Origin: Ascidia mentula
Taxonomy: Eukaryota; Chordata; Ascidiacea; Phlebobranchia; Ascidiidae
Assembly: GCA_947561715.1 (NCBI GenBank)
Contig: OX387201.1
Coordinates: 11,670,001 to 11,734,000 of the forward strand
DNA: 64,000 nt
Direction: 5' to 3'
The notes under the pieces are model-generated. The model was not told the origin of the DNA, made no database searches, and worked only from the letters and a program-made list of their open reading frames with translations. Positions within the stretch are counted from its first letter, which is position 1. Every line of letters begins with the position of its first letter. A program made the position numbers and the translations under genes. Of this stretch, positions 33,007 through 45,999 are shown piece after piece.

Positions 33007-36000
33007 GTAACTATGCGATTTCAGCACTTGTCCATTTTGCAGTATATGACTTTTCGATAAAAAATATTTTTTTTCATTGCAAGCTTTATTATACAGTGGA
33101 AAACGCTGATACTCCAGTATTGCGTTTGCGGTTGCACAACGTATGTAACTATGCGCTTTCAGCACTTGTCCATTTTGCAGTATATGACTTTTCGATAAAA
33201 AATATTTTTTTTCAGTACAAGCTTTATTATACAGTGGAAAACGCTGATACTCCAGTACTGAGTTTGCGGTTGCACAAAGTATGTAACTCTGCGCTTTCAG
33301 CACTTGTCCATTTTGCAGTATATGACTTTTCGATAAAAAATATTTTTTTTCATTACAAGCTATATTATACAGTGGAAAACGCTGATACTCCAGTACTGAG
33401 TTTGCGGTTGCACAACGTATGTAACTCTGCGCTTTCAGCACTTGTCCATTTTGCAGTATATGACTTTTCGATAAAAAATATTTTTTTTCAGTACAAGCTT
33501 TATTATACAGTGGAAAACGCTGATACTCCAGTACTGAGTTTGCGGTTGCACAACGTATGTAACTATGCGATTTCAGCACTGGTCCATTTTGCAGTATATG
33601 ACTTTTCGATAAAAAATATTTTTTTTCATTGCAAGCTTTATTATACAGTGGAAAACGCTGATACTCCAGTATTGCGTTTGCGGTTGCACAACGTATGTAA
33701 CTATGCGCTTTCAGCACTTGTCCATTTTGCAGTATATGACTTTTCGATAAAAAATATTTTTTTTCAGTACAAGCTTTATTATACAGTGGAAAACGCTGAT
33801 ACTCCAGTGCTGAGTTTGCGGTTGCACAAAGTATGTAACTCTGCGCTTTCAGCACTTGTCCATTTTGCAGTATATGACTTTTCGATAAAAAATATTTTTT
33901 TCAGTACAAGCTTTATTATACAGTGGAAAACGCTGATACTCCAGTACTGAGTTTGCGGTTGCACAACGTATGTAACTCTGCGCTTTCAGCACTTGTCCAT
34001 TTTGCAGTATATGACTTTTCGATAAAAAATATTTTTTTTCAGTACAAGCTTTATTATACAGTGGAAAACGCTGATACTCCAGTGCTGAGTTTGCGGTTGC
34101 ACAACATAAGTAACTCTGCGCTTTCAGCACTTGTCCATTTTGCAGTATATGACTTTTCGATGAAAAATATTTTTTTTCAGTACAAGCTTTATTATACAGT
34201 GGAAAACGCTGATACTCCAGTACTGAGTTTGCGGTTGCACAACGTATGTAACTATGCGATTTCAGCACTTGTCCATTTTGCAGTATATGACTTTTCGATA
34301 AAAAATATTTTTTTTCAGTACAAGCTTTATTATGCAGTGGAAAACGCTGATACTCCAGTACTGAGTTTGCGGTTGCACAACGTATGTAACTATGCGATTT
34401 CAGCACTTGTCCAATTTGCAGTATATGACTTTTCGATAAAAAATATTTTTTTTCATTGCAAGCTTTATTATACAGTGGAAAACGCTGATACACCAGTATT
34501 GCGTTTGCGGTTGCACAACGTATGTAACTATGCGCTTTCAGCACTTGTCCATTTTGCAGTATATGACTTTTCGATAAAAAATAATTTTTTTCAGTACAAG
34601 CTTTATTATACAGTGGAAAACGCTGATACTCCAGTACTGAGTTTGCGGTTGCACAACGTATGTAACTATGCGATTTCAGCACTTGTCCATTTTGCAGTAT
34701 ATGACTTTTCGATAAAAAATATTTTTTTTCATTGCAAGCTTTATTATACAGTGGAAAACGCTGATACTCCAGTATTGCGTTTGCGGTTGCACAACGTATG
34801 TAACTATGCGCTTTCAGCACTTGTCCATTTTGCAGTATATGACTTTTCGATAAAAAATATTTTTTTTCAGTACAAGCTTTATTATACAGTGGAAAACGCT
34901 GATACTCCAGTACTGAGTTTGCGGTTGCACAACGCATGTAACTATGCGATTTCAGCACTTGTCCATTTTGCAGTATATGACTTTTCGATAAAAAATATTT
35001 TTTTTCAGTACAAGCTTTATTATACAGTGGAAAACGCTGATACTCCAGTACTGAGTTTGCGGTTGCACAACGTATGTAACTATGCGATTTCAGCACTTGT
35101 CCATTTTGCAGTATATGACTTTTCGATAAAAAATATGTTTTTTCAGTACAAGCTTTATTATACAGTGGAAAACGCTGATACTCCAGTACTAAGTTTGCGG
35201 TTGCACAACGTATGTAACTATGCGATTTCAGCACTTGTCCATTTTGCAGTATATGACTTTTCGATAAAAAATATTTTTTTTCAGTACAAGCTTTATTATA
35301 CAGTGGAAAACGCTGATACTCCAGTACTGAGTTTGCGGTTGCACAACGCAGGTAACTATGCGATTTCAGCACTTGTCCATTTTGCAGTATATGACTTTTC
35401 GATAAAAAATATTTTTTTTCAGTACAAGCTTTATTATACAGTGGAAAACGCTGATACTCCAGTACTGAGTTTGCGGTTGCACAACGTATGTAACTATGCG
35501 ATTACAGCACTTGTCCATTTTGCAGTATATGACTTTTCGATAAAAAATATGTTTTTTCAGTACAAGCTTTATTATACAGTGGAAAACGCTGATACTCCAG
35601 TACTGAGTTTGCGGTTGCACAACGCAGGTAACTATGCGATTTCAGCACTTGTCCATTTTGCAGTATATGACTTTTCGATAAAAAATATTTTTTTTCAGTA
35701 CAAGCTTTATTATACATTGGAAAACGCTGATACTCCAGTACTGAGTTTGCGGTTGCATAACGTATGTAACTCTGCGCTTTCAACACTTGTCCATTTTGCA
35801 GTATATGACTTTTCGACAAAAAATATTTTTTTTCAGTACAAGCTTTATTATACAGTGGAAAACACTGATACTCCAGTACTGAGTTTGCGGTTGCACAACG
35901 TATGTAACTATGCGATTTCAGCACTTGTCCATTTTGCAGTATATGACTTTTCGAAAAAAAATATTTTTTTTCAGTACAAGCTTTATTATGCAGTGGAAAA

Positions 36001-39000
36001 CGCTGATACTCCAGTACTGAGTTTGCGGTTGCACAACGTATGTAACTATGCGATTTCAGCACTTGTCCAATTTGCAGTATATGACTTTTCGATAAAAAAT
36101 ATTTTTTTTCATTGCAAGCTTTATTATACAGTGGAAAACGCTGATACACCAGTATTGCGTTTGCGGTTGCACAACGTATGTAACTATGCGCTTTCAGCAC
36201 TTGTCCATTTTGCAGTATATGACTTTTCGATAAAAAATATTTTTTTTCAGTACAAGCTTTATTATACAGTGGAAAACGCTGATACTCCAGTACTGAGTTT
36301 GCGGTTGCACAACGCATGTAACTATGCGATTTCAGCACTTGTCCATTTTGCAGTATATGACTTTTCGATAAAAAATATTTTTTTTCAGTACAAGCTTTAT
36401 TATACAGTGGAAAACGCTGATACTCCAGTACTGAGTTTGCGGTTGCACAACGTATGTAACTATGCGATTTCAGCACTTGTCCATTTTGCAGTATATGACT
36501 TTTCGATAAAAAATATATTTTTTCAGTACAAGCTTTATTATACAGTGGAAAACGCTGATACTCCAGTACTGAGTTTGCGGTTGCACAACGCATGTAACTA
36601 TGCGATTTCAGCACTTGTCCATTTTGCAGTATATGACTTTTCGATAAAAAATATTTTTTTTCAGTACAAGCTTTATTATACAGTGGAAAACGCTGATACT
36701 CCAGTACTGAGTTTGCGGTTGCACAACGTATGTAACTATGCGATTTCAGCACTTGTCCATTTTGCAGTATATGACTTTTCGATAAAAAATATGTTTTTTC
36801 AGTACAAGCTTTATTATACAGTGGAAAACGCTGATACTCCAGTACTGAGTTTGCGGTTGCACAACGTATGTAACTATGCGATTTCAGCACTTGTCCATTT
36901 TGCAGTATATGACTTTTCGATGAAAAATATTTTTTTTCATTACAAGCTTTATTATACTGTGGAAAACGCTGATACTCCAGTACTGAGTTTGCGGTTGCAC
37001 AACGTATGTAACTATGCGATTTCAGCACTTGTCCATTTTGCAGTATATGACTTTTCGATAAAAAATATTTTTTTTCATTGCAAGCTTTATTATACAGTGG
37101 AAAACGCTGATACTCCAGTATTGCGTTTGCGGTTGCACAACGTATGTAACTATGCGCTTTCAGCACTTGTCCATTTTGCAGTATATGACTTTTCGATAAA
37201 AAATATTTTTTTTCAGTACAAGCTTTATTATACAGTGGAAAACGCTGATACTCCAGTACTGAGTTTGCGGTTGCACAAAGTATGTAACTCTGCGCTTTCA
37301 GCACTTGTCCATTTTGCAGTATATGACTTTTCGATAAAAAATATTTTTTTTCATTACAAGCTATATTATACAGTGGAAAACGCTGATACTCCAGTACTGA
37401 GTTTGCGGTTGCACAACGTATGTAACTCTGCGCTTTCAGCACTTGTCCATTTTGCAGTATATGACTTTTCGATAAAAAATATTTTTTTTCAGTACAAGCT
37501 TTATTATACAGTGGAAAACGCTGATACTCCAGTACTGAGTTTGCGGTTGCACAACGTATGTAACTATGCGATTTCAGCACTGGTCCATTTTGCAGTATAT
37601 GACTTTTCGATAAAAAATATTTTTTTTCATTGCAAGCTTTATTATACAGTGGAAAACGCTGATACTCCAGTATTGCGTTTGCGGTTGCACAACGTATGTA
37701 ACTATGCGCTTTCAGCACTTGTCCATTTTGCAGTATATGACTTTTCGATAAAAAATATTTTTTTTCAGTACAAGCTTTATTATACAGTGGAAAACGCTGA
37801 TACTCCAGTGCTGAGTTTGCGGTTGCACAAAGTATGTAACTCTGCGCTTTCAGCACTTGTCCATTTTGCAGTATATGACTTTTCGATAAAAAATATTTTT
37901 TTCAGTACAAGCTTTATTATACAGTGGAAAACGCTGATACTCCAGTACTGAGTTTGCGGTTGCACAACGTATGTAACTCTGCGCTTTCAGCACTTGTCCA
38001 TTTTGCAGTATATGACTTTTCGATAAAAAATATTTTTTTTCAGTACAAGCTTTATTATACAGTGGAAAACGCTGATACTCCAGTGCTGAGTTTGCGGTTG
38101 CACAACATAAGTAACTCTGCGCTTTCAGCACTTGTCCATTTTGCAGTATATGACTTTTCGATGAAAAATATTTTTTTTCAGTACAAGCTTTATTATACAG
38201 TGGAAAACGCTGATACTCCAGTACTGAGTTTGCGGTTGCACAACGTATGTAACTATGCGATTTCAGCACTTGTCCATTTTGCAGTATATGACTTTTCGAT
38301 AAAAAATATTTTTTTTCAGTACAAGCTTTATTATGCAGTGGAAAACGCTGATACTCCAGTACTGAGTTTGCGGTTGCACAACGTATGTAACTATGCGATT
38401 TCAGCACTTGTCCAATTTGCAGTATATGACTTTTCGATAAAAAATATTTTTTTTCATTGCAAGCTTTATTATACAGTGGAAAACGCTGATACACCAGTAT
38501 TGCGTTTGCGGTTGCACAACGTATGTAACTATGCGCTTTCAGCACTTGTCCATTTTGCAGTATATGACTTTTCGATAAAAAATAATTTTTTTCAGTACAA
38601 GCTTTATTATACAGTGGAAAACGCTGATACTCCAGTACTGAGTTTGCGGTTGCACAACGTATGTAACTATGCGATTTCAGCACTTGTCCATTTTGCAGTA
38701 TATGACTTTTCGATAAAAAATAATTTTTTTCAGTACAAGCTTTATTATACAGTGGAAAACGCTGATACTCCAGTATTGCGTTTGCGGTTGCACAACGTAT
38801 GTAACTATGCGCTTTCAGCACTTGTCCATTTTGCAGTATATGACTTTTCGATAAAAAATATTTTTTTTCAGTACAAGCTTTATTATACAGTGGAAAACGC
38901 TGATACTCCAGTACTGAGTTTGCGGTTGCACAACGCATGTAACTATGCGATTTCAGCACTTGTCCATTTTGCAGTATATGACTTTTCGATAAAAAATATT

Positions 39001-41896
39001 TTTTTTCAGTACAAGCTTTATTATACAGTGGAAAACGCTGATACTCCAGTACTGAGTTTGCGGTTGCACAACGTATGTAACTATGCGATTTCAGCACTTG
39101 TCCATTTTGCAGTATATGACTTTTCGATAAAAAATATGTTTTTTCAGTACAAGCTTTATTATACAGTGGAAAACGCTGATACTCCAGTACTAAGTTTGCG
39201 GTTGCACAACGTATGTAACTATGCGATTTCAGCACTTGTCCATTTTGCAGTATATGACTTTTCGATAAAAAATATTTTTTTTCAGTACAAGCTTTATTAT
39301 ACAGTGGAAAACGCTGATACTCCAGTACTGAGTTTGCGGTTGCACAACGCAGGTAACTATGCGATTTCAGCACTTGTCCATTTTGCAGTATATGACTTTT
39401 CGATAAAAAATATTTTTTTTCAGTACAAGCTTTATTATACAGTGGAAAACGCTGATACTCCAGTACTGAGTTTGCGGTTGCACAACGTATGTAACTATGC
39501 GATTTCAGCACTTGTCCATTTTGCAGTATATGACTTTTCGATAAAAAATATGTTTTTTCAGTACAAGCTTTATTATACAGTGGAAAACGCTGATACTCCA
39601 GTACTGAGTTTGCGGTTGCACAACGCAGGTAACTATGCGATTTCAGCACTTGTCCATTTTGCAGTATATGACTTTTCGATAAAAAATATTTTTTTTCAGT
39701 ACAAGCTTTATTATACATTGGAAAACGCTGATACTCCAGTACTGAGTTTGCGGTTGCATAACGTATGTAACTCTGCGCTTTCAACACTTGTCCATTTTGC
39801 AGTATATGACTTTTCGACAAAAAATATTTTTTTTCAGTACAAGCTTTATTATACAGTGGAAAACACTGATACTCCAGTACTGAGTTTGCGGTTGCACAAC
39901 GTATGTAACTATGCGATTTCAGCACTTGTCCATTTTGCAGTATATGACTTTTCGAAAAAAAATATTTTTTTTCAGTACAAGCTTTATTATGCAGTGGAAA
40001 ACGCTGATACTCCAGTACTGAGTTTGCGGTTGCACAACGTATGTAACTATGCGATTTCAGCACTTGTCCAATTTGCAGTATATGACTTTTCGATAAAAAA
40101 TATTTTTTTTCATTGCAAGCTTTATTATACAGTGGAAAACGCTGATACACCAGTATTGCGTTTGCGGTTGCACAACGTATGTAACTATGCGCTTTCAGCA
40201 CTTGTCCATTTTGCAGTATATGACTTTTCGATAAAAAATATTTTTTTTCAGTACAAGCTTTATTATACAGTGGAAAACGCTGATACTCCAGTACTGAGTT
40301 TGCGGTTGCACAACGCATGTAACTATGCGATTTCAGCACTTGTCCATTTTGCAGTATATGACTTTTCGATAAAAAATATTTTTTTTCAGTACAAGCTTTA
40401 TTATACAGTGGAAAACGCTGATACTCCAGTACTGAGTTTGCGGTTGCACAACGTATGTAACTATGCGATTTCAGCACTTGTCCATTTTGCAGTATATGAC
40501 TTTTCGATAAAAAATATATTTTTTCAGTACAAGCTTTATTATACAGTGGAAAACGCTGATACTCCAGTACTGAGTTTGCGGTTGCACAACGCATGTAACT
40601 ATGCGATTTCAGCACTTGTCCATTTTGCAGTATATGACTTTTCGATAAAAAATATTTTTTTTCAGTACAAGCTTTATTATACAGTGGAAAACGCTGATAC
40701 TCCAGTACTGAGTTTGCGGTTGCACAACGTATGTAACTATGCGATTTCAGCACTTGTCCATTTTGCAGTATATGACTTTTCGATAAAAAATATGTTTTTT
40801 CAGTACAAGCTTTATTATACAGTGGAAAACGCTGATACTCCAGTACTGAGTTTGCGGTTGCACAACGTATGTAACTATGCGATTTCAGCACTTGTCCATT
40901 TTGCAGTATATGACTTTTCGATGAAAAATATTTTTTTTCATTACAAGCTTTATTATACTGTGGAAAACGCTGATACTCCAGTACTGAGTTTGCGGTTGCA
41001 CAACGTATGTAACTATGCGATTTCAGCACTTGTCCATTTTGCAGTATATGACTTTTCGATAAAAAATATTTTTTTTCATTGCAAGCTTTATTATACAGTG
41101 GAAAACGCTGATACTCCAGTATTGCGTTTGCGGTTGCACAACGTATGTAACTATGCGCTTTCAGCACTTGTCCATTTTGCAGTATATGACTTTTCGATAA
41201 AAAATATTTTTTTTCAGTACAAGCTTTATTATACAGTGGAAAACGCTGATACTCCAGTACTGAGTTTGCGGTTGCACAAAGTATGTAACTCTGCGCTTTC
41301 AGCACTTGTCCATTTTGCAGTATATGACTTTTCGATAAAAAATATTTTTTTTCATTACAAGCTATATTATACAGTGGAAAACGCTGATACTCCAGTACTG
41401 AGTTTGCGGTTGCACAACGTATGTAACTCTGCGCTTTCAGCACTTGTCCATTTTGCAGTATATGACTTTTCGATAAAAAATATTTTTTTTCAGTACAAGC
41501 TTTATTATACAGTGGAAAACGCTGATACTCCAGTACTGAGTTTGCGGTTGCACAACGTATGTAACTATGCGATTTCAGCACTGGTCCATTTTGCAGTATA
41601 TGACTTTTCGATAAAAAATATTTTTTTTCATTGCAAGCTTTATTATACAGTGGAAAACGCTGATACTCCAGTATTGCGTTTGCGGTTGCACAACGTATGT
41701 AACTATGCGCTTTCAGCACTTGTCCATTTTGCAGTATATGACTTTTCGATAAAAAATATTTTTTTTCAGTACAAGCTTTATTATACAGTGGAAAACGCTG
41801 ATACTCCAGTGCTGAGTTTGCGGTTGCACAAAGTATGTAACTCTGCGCTTTCAGCACTTGTCCATTTTGCAGTATATGACTTTTCGATAAAAAATA
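33007..41896 (+). repeat. Tandem 29-monomer higher-order repeat, 4,001 bp period
   Basis: The CACAAAG variant followed by CTCTGCG recurs at 33273, 37274 and 41275, each 4,001 bp apart (29 x 138 - 1, the -1 coming from a seven-T monomer at 33895 and 37896). CACTGGTCC variants at about 33581, 37582 and 41583 keep the same spacing. The second copy differs from the first by a hybrid monomer at about 38720-38855 and by GATTTCAGC instead of GATTACAGC near 39502. The third copy lacks the seven-T tract and one monomer. This copy run lacks the transposon and so preserves its empty target sites. Confidence 0.85.
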
Positions 41897-44800
41897 TTTT
41901 TTTTCAGTACAAGCTTTATTATACAGTGGAAAACGCTGATACTCCAGTACTGAGTTTGCGGTTGCACAACATAAGTAACTCTGCGCTTTCAGCACTTGTC
42001 CATTTTGCAGTATATGACTTTTCGATAAAAAATATTTTTTTTCAGTACAAGCTTTATTATACAGTGGAAAACGCTGATACTCCAGTACTGAGTTTGCGGT
42101 TGCACAACGTATGTAACTATGCGATTTCAGCACTTGTCCATTTTGCAGTATATGACTTTTCGATAAAAAATATTTTTTTTCAGTACAAGCTTTATTATGC
42201 AGTGGAAAACGCTGATACTCCAGTACTGAGTTTGCGGTTGCACAACGTATGTAACTATGCGATTTCAGCACTTGTCCAATTTGCAGTATATGACTTTTCG
42301 ATAAAAAATATTTTTTTTCATTGCAAGCTTTATTATACAGTGGAAAACGCTGATACACCAGTATTGCGTTTGCGGTTGCACAACGTATGTAACTATGCGC
42401 TTTCAGCACTTGTCCATTTTGCAGTATATGACTTTTCGATAAAAAATAATTTTTTTCAGTACAAGCTTTATTATACAGTGGAAAACGCTGATACTCCAGT
42501 ACTGAGTTTGCGGTTGCACAACGTATGTAACTATGCGATTTCAGCACTTGTCCATTTTGCAGTATATGACTTTTCGATAAAAAATATTTTTTTTCATTGC
42601 AAGCTTTATTATACAGTGGAAAACGCTGATACTCCAGTATTGCGTTTGCGGTTGCACAACGTATGTAACTATGCGCTTTCAGCACTTGTCCATTTTGCAG
42701 TATATGACTTTTCGATAAAAAATATGTTTTTTCAGTACAAGCTTTATTATACAGTGGAAAACGCTGATACTCCAGTACTGAGTTTGCGGTTGCACAACGC
42801 ATGTAACTATGCGATTTCAGCACTTGTCCATTTTGCAGTATATGACTTTTCGATAAAAAATATTTTTTTTCAGTACAAGCTTTATTATACAGTGGAAAAC
42901 GCTGATACTCCAGTACTGAGTTTGCGGTTGCACAACGTATGTAACTATGCGATTTCAGCACTTGTCCATTTTGCAGTATATGACTTTTCGATAAAAAATA
43001 TGTTTTTTCAGTACAAGCTTTATTATACAGTGGAAAACGCTGATACTCCAGTACTAAGTTTGCGGTTGCACAACGTATGTAACTATGCGATTTCAGCACT
43101 TGTCCATTTTGCAGTATATGACTTTTCGATAAAAAATATTTTTTTTCAGTACAAGCTTTATTATACAGTGGAAAACGCTGATACTCCAGTACTGAGTTTG
43201 CGGTTGCACAACGCAGGTAACTATGCGATTTCAGCACTTGTCCATTTTGCAGTATATGACTTTTCGATAAAAAATATTTTTTTTCAGTACAAGCTTTATT
43301 ATACAGTGGAAAACGCTGATACTCCAGTACTGAGTTTGCGGTTGCACAACGTATGTAACTATGCGATTTCAGCACTTGTCCATTTTGCAGTATATGACTT
43401 TTCGATAAAAAATATGTTTTTTCAGTACAAGCTTTATTATACAGTGGAAAACGCTGATACTCCAGTACTGAGTTTGCGGTTGCACAACGTATGTAACTAT
43501 GCGATTTCAGCACTTGTCCATTTTGCAGTATATGACTTTTCGATAAAAAATATGTTTTTTCAGTACAAGCTTTATTATACAGTGGAAAACGCTGATACTC
43601 CAGTACTAAGTTTGCGGTTGCACAACGTATGTAACTATGCGATTTCAGCACTTGTCCATTTTGCAGTATATGACTTTTCGATAAAAAATATTTTTTTTCA
43701 GTACAAGCTTTATTATACAGTGAAAAACGCTGATACTCCAGTACTGAGTTTGCGGTTGCACAACGCAGGTAACTATGCGATTTCAGCACTTGTCCATTTT
43801 GCAGTATATGACTTTTCGATAAAAAATATTTTTTTTCAGTACAAGCTTTATTATACAGTGGAAAACGCTGATACTCCAGTACTGAGTTTGCGGTTGCACA
43901 ACGTATGTAACTATGCGATTTCAGCACTTGTCCATTTTGCAGTATATGACTTTTCGATGAAAAATATTTTTTTTCAGTACAAGCTTTATTATACAATGGA
44001 AAACGCTGATACTCCAGTACTGAGTTTGCGGTTGCACAACGTATGTAACTCTGCGCTTTCAGCACTTGTCCATTTTGCAGTATATGACTTTTCGATAAAA
44101 AATATTTTTTTTCAGTACAAGCTTTATTATACAGTGGAAAACGCTGATACTCCAGTACTGAGTTTGCGGTTGCACAACGTATGTAACTATGCGATTTCAG
44201 CACTTGTCCATTTTGCAGTATATGACTTTTCGATAAAAAATATTTTTTTTCATTGCAAGCTTTATTATACAGTGGAAAACGCTGATACTCCAGTATTGCG
44301 TTTGCGGTTGCACAACGTATGTAACTATGCGCTTTCAGCACTTGTCCATTTTGCAGTATATGACTTTTCGATAAAAAATATTTTTTTTCAGTACAAGCTT
44401 TATTATACAGTGGAAAACGCTGATACTCCAGTACTGAGTTTGCGGTTGCACAATGTATGTAACTCTGCGCTTTCAGCACTTGTCCATTTTGCAGTATATG
44501 ACTTTTCGATAAAAAATATTTTTTTTCATTACAAGCTTTATTATACAGTGGAAAACGCTGATACTCCAGTACTGAGTTTGCGGTTGCACAACATAAGTAA
44601 CTCTGCGCTTTCAGCACTTGTCCATTTTGCAGTATTTGACTTTTCGATAAAAAATATGTTTTTTCAGTACAAGCTTTATTATACAGTGGAAAACGCTGAT
44701 ACTCCAGTACTGAGTTTGCGGTTGCACAACGTATGTAACTATGCGATTTCAGCACTTGTCCATTTTGCAGTATATGACTTTTCGATAAAAAATATGTTTT

Positions 44801-44932
44801 TTCAGTACAAGCTTTATTATACAGTGGAAAACGCTGATACTCCAGTACTGAGTTTGCGGTTGCACAACGTATGTAACTATGCGATTTCAGCACTTGTCCA
44901 TTTTGCAGTATATGACTTTTCGATGAAAAATA

Positions 44933-45660
44933 TTTTTTTTTCAGTACAAGCTTTATTATACAGTGGAAAACGCTGATACTCCAGTACTGAGTTTGCGGTT
45001 GCACAACATAAGTAACTCTGCGCTTTCAGCACTTGTCCATTTTGCAGTATTTGACTTTTCGATAAAAAATATGTTTTTTCAGTACAAGCTTTAATATACA
45101 GTGGAAAACGCTGATACTCCAGTACTGAGTTTGCGGTTGCACAACGTATGTAACTATGCGATTTCAGCACTTGTCCATTTTGCAGTATATGACTTTTCGA
45201 TAAAAAATATGTTTTTTCAGTACAAGCTTTATTATACAGTGGAAAACGCTGATACTCCAGTACTGAGTTTGCGGTTGCACAACGTATGTAACTATGCGAT
45301 TTCAGCACTTGTCCATTTTGCAGTATATGACTTTTCGATGAAAAATATTTTTTTTTCAGTACAAGCTTTATTATACAGTGGAAAACGCTGATACTCCAGT
45401 ACTGAGTTTACGGTTGCACAACGTATGTAACTATGCGATTTCAGCACTTGTCCATTTTGCAGTATATGACTTTTCGATAAAAAATATTGTTTTTTCAGTA
45501 CAAGCTTTATTATACAGTGGAAAACGCTGATACTCCAGTACTGAGTTTGCAGTAGCACAACGTATGTAACTATGCGATTTCAGCACTTGTCCATTTTGCA
45601 GTATGTGACTTTTCGATAAAAAATTTTTTTTTTCATTACAAGCTTTATTATACAGTGGAA
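44933..45660 (+). repeat. Irregular satellite segment at the boundary of two HOR domains
   Basis: Two nine-T tracts occur only 415 bp apart (44933 and 45348). They are followed by an unusual density of private changes: TAA at 45092 from TTTAATAT, TTTACGG at about 45407, a TATTGT6 insertion at about 45485, GCAGTAGC at 45549, GTATGTGAC at about 45601 and an expanded T run at about 45624. Several of these break the otherwise open frames. This looks like a low-exchange junction between the long-HOR domain on the left and the short-HOR domain on the right. Confidence 0.7.
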
Positions 45661-45999
45661 AACGCTGATACTCCAGTATTGCGTTTGCGGTTGCACAACG
45701 TATGTAACTATGCGCTTTCAGCACTTGTCCATTTTGCAGTATATGACTTTTCGATAAAAAATATTTTTTTTCAGTACAAGCTTTATTATACAGTGGAAAA
45801 CGCTGATACTCCAGTACTGAGTTTGCGGTTGCACAACGTATGTAATTATGCGATTTCAGCACTTGTCCATTTTGCAGTATATGACTTTTCGATAAAAAAT
45901 ATTTTTTTTCAGTACAAGCTTTATTATACAGTGGAAAACGCTGATACTCCAGTACTGAGTTTGCGGTTGCACAACGTATGTAACTATGCGATTTCAGCA

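Larger units (their letters stand above)
20978..37581 (+). repeat. Tandem segmental duplication of 8,228 bp (35 monomers plus transposon)
   Basis: Positions 20978-29353 and 29206-37581 match at an offset of 8,228 bp wherever I compared them, including the whole transposon, the seven-T tract (25667 and 33895), the unusual GATTACAGC monomer (about 27272 and 35500) and the CGAAAAAAAATATT monomer (about 27725 and 35953). The match ends on the left at 20977/29205 (A against C) and on the right at 29354/37582 (T against G). 8,228 equals 3,397 + 2 + 35 x 138 - 1. Both breakpoints fall within satellite, as expected from unequal crossing-over between misaligned monomers. Confidence 0.9.
19369..44932 (+). 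repeat. Higher-order repeat unit 3, expanded, with two transposon copies (136 monomers)
   Basis: This is the stretch between the nine-T tract at 19369 and the next one at 44933. Removing two 3,397-bp elements and their 2-bp target duplications leaves 18,766 bp, which is 136 x 138 with the net -2 expected from one nine-T and three seven-T monomers (25667, 33895, 37896). The first 2 kb copies unit 2 up to the transposon. The last several kb (about 41.3-44.9 kb) copy the end of units 1 and 2. The middle has been enlarged by the 8,228-bp and 4,001-bp duplications listed separately. Confidence 0.8.
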
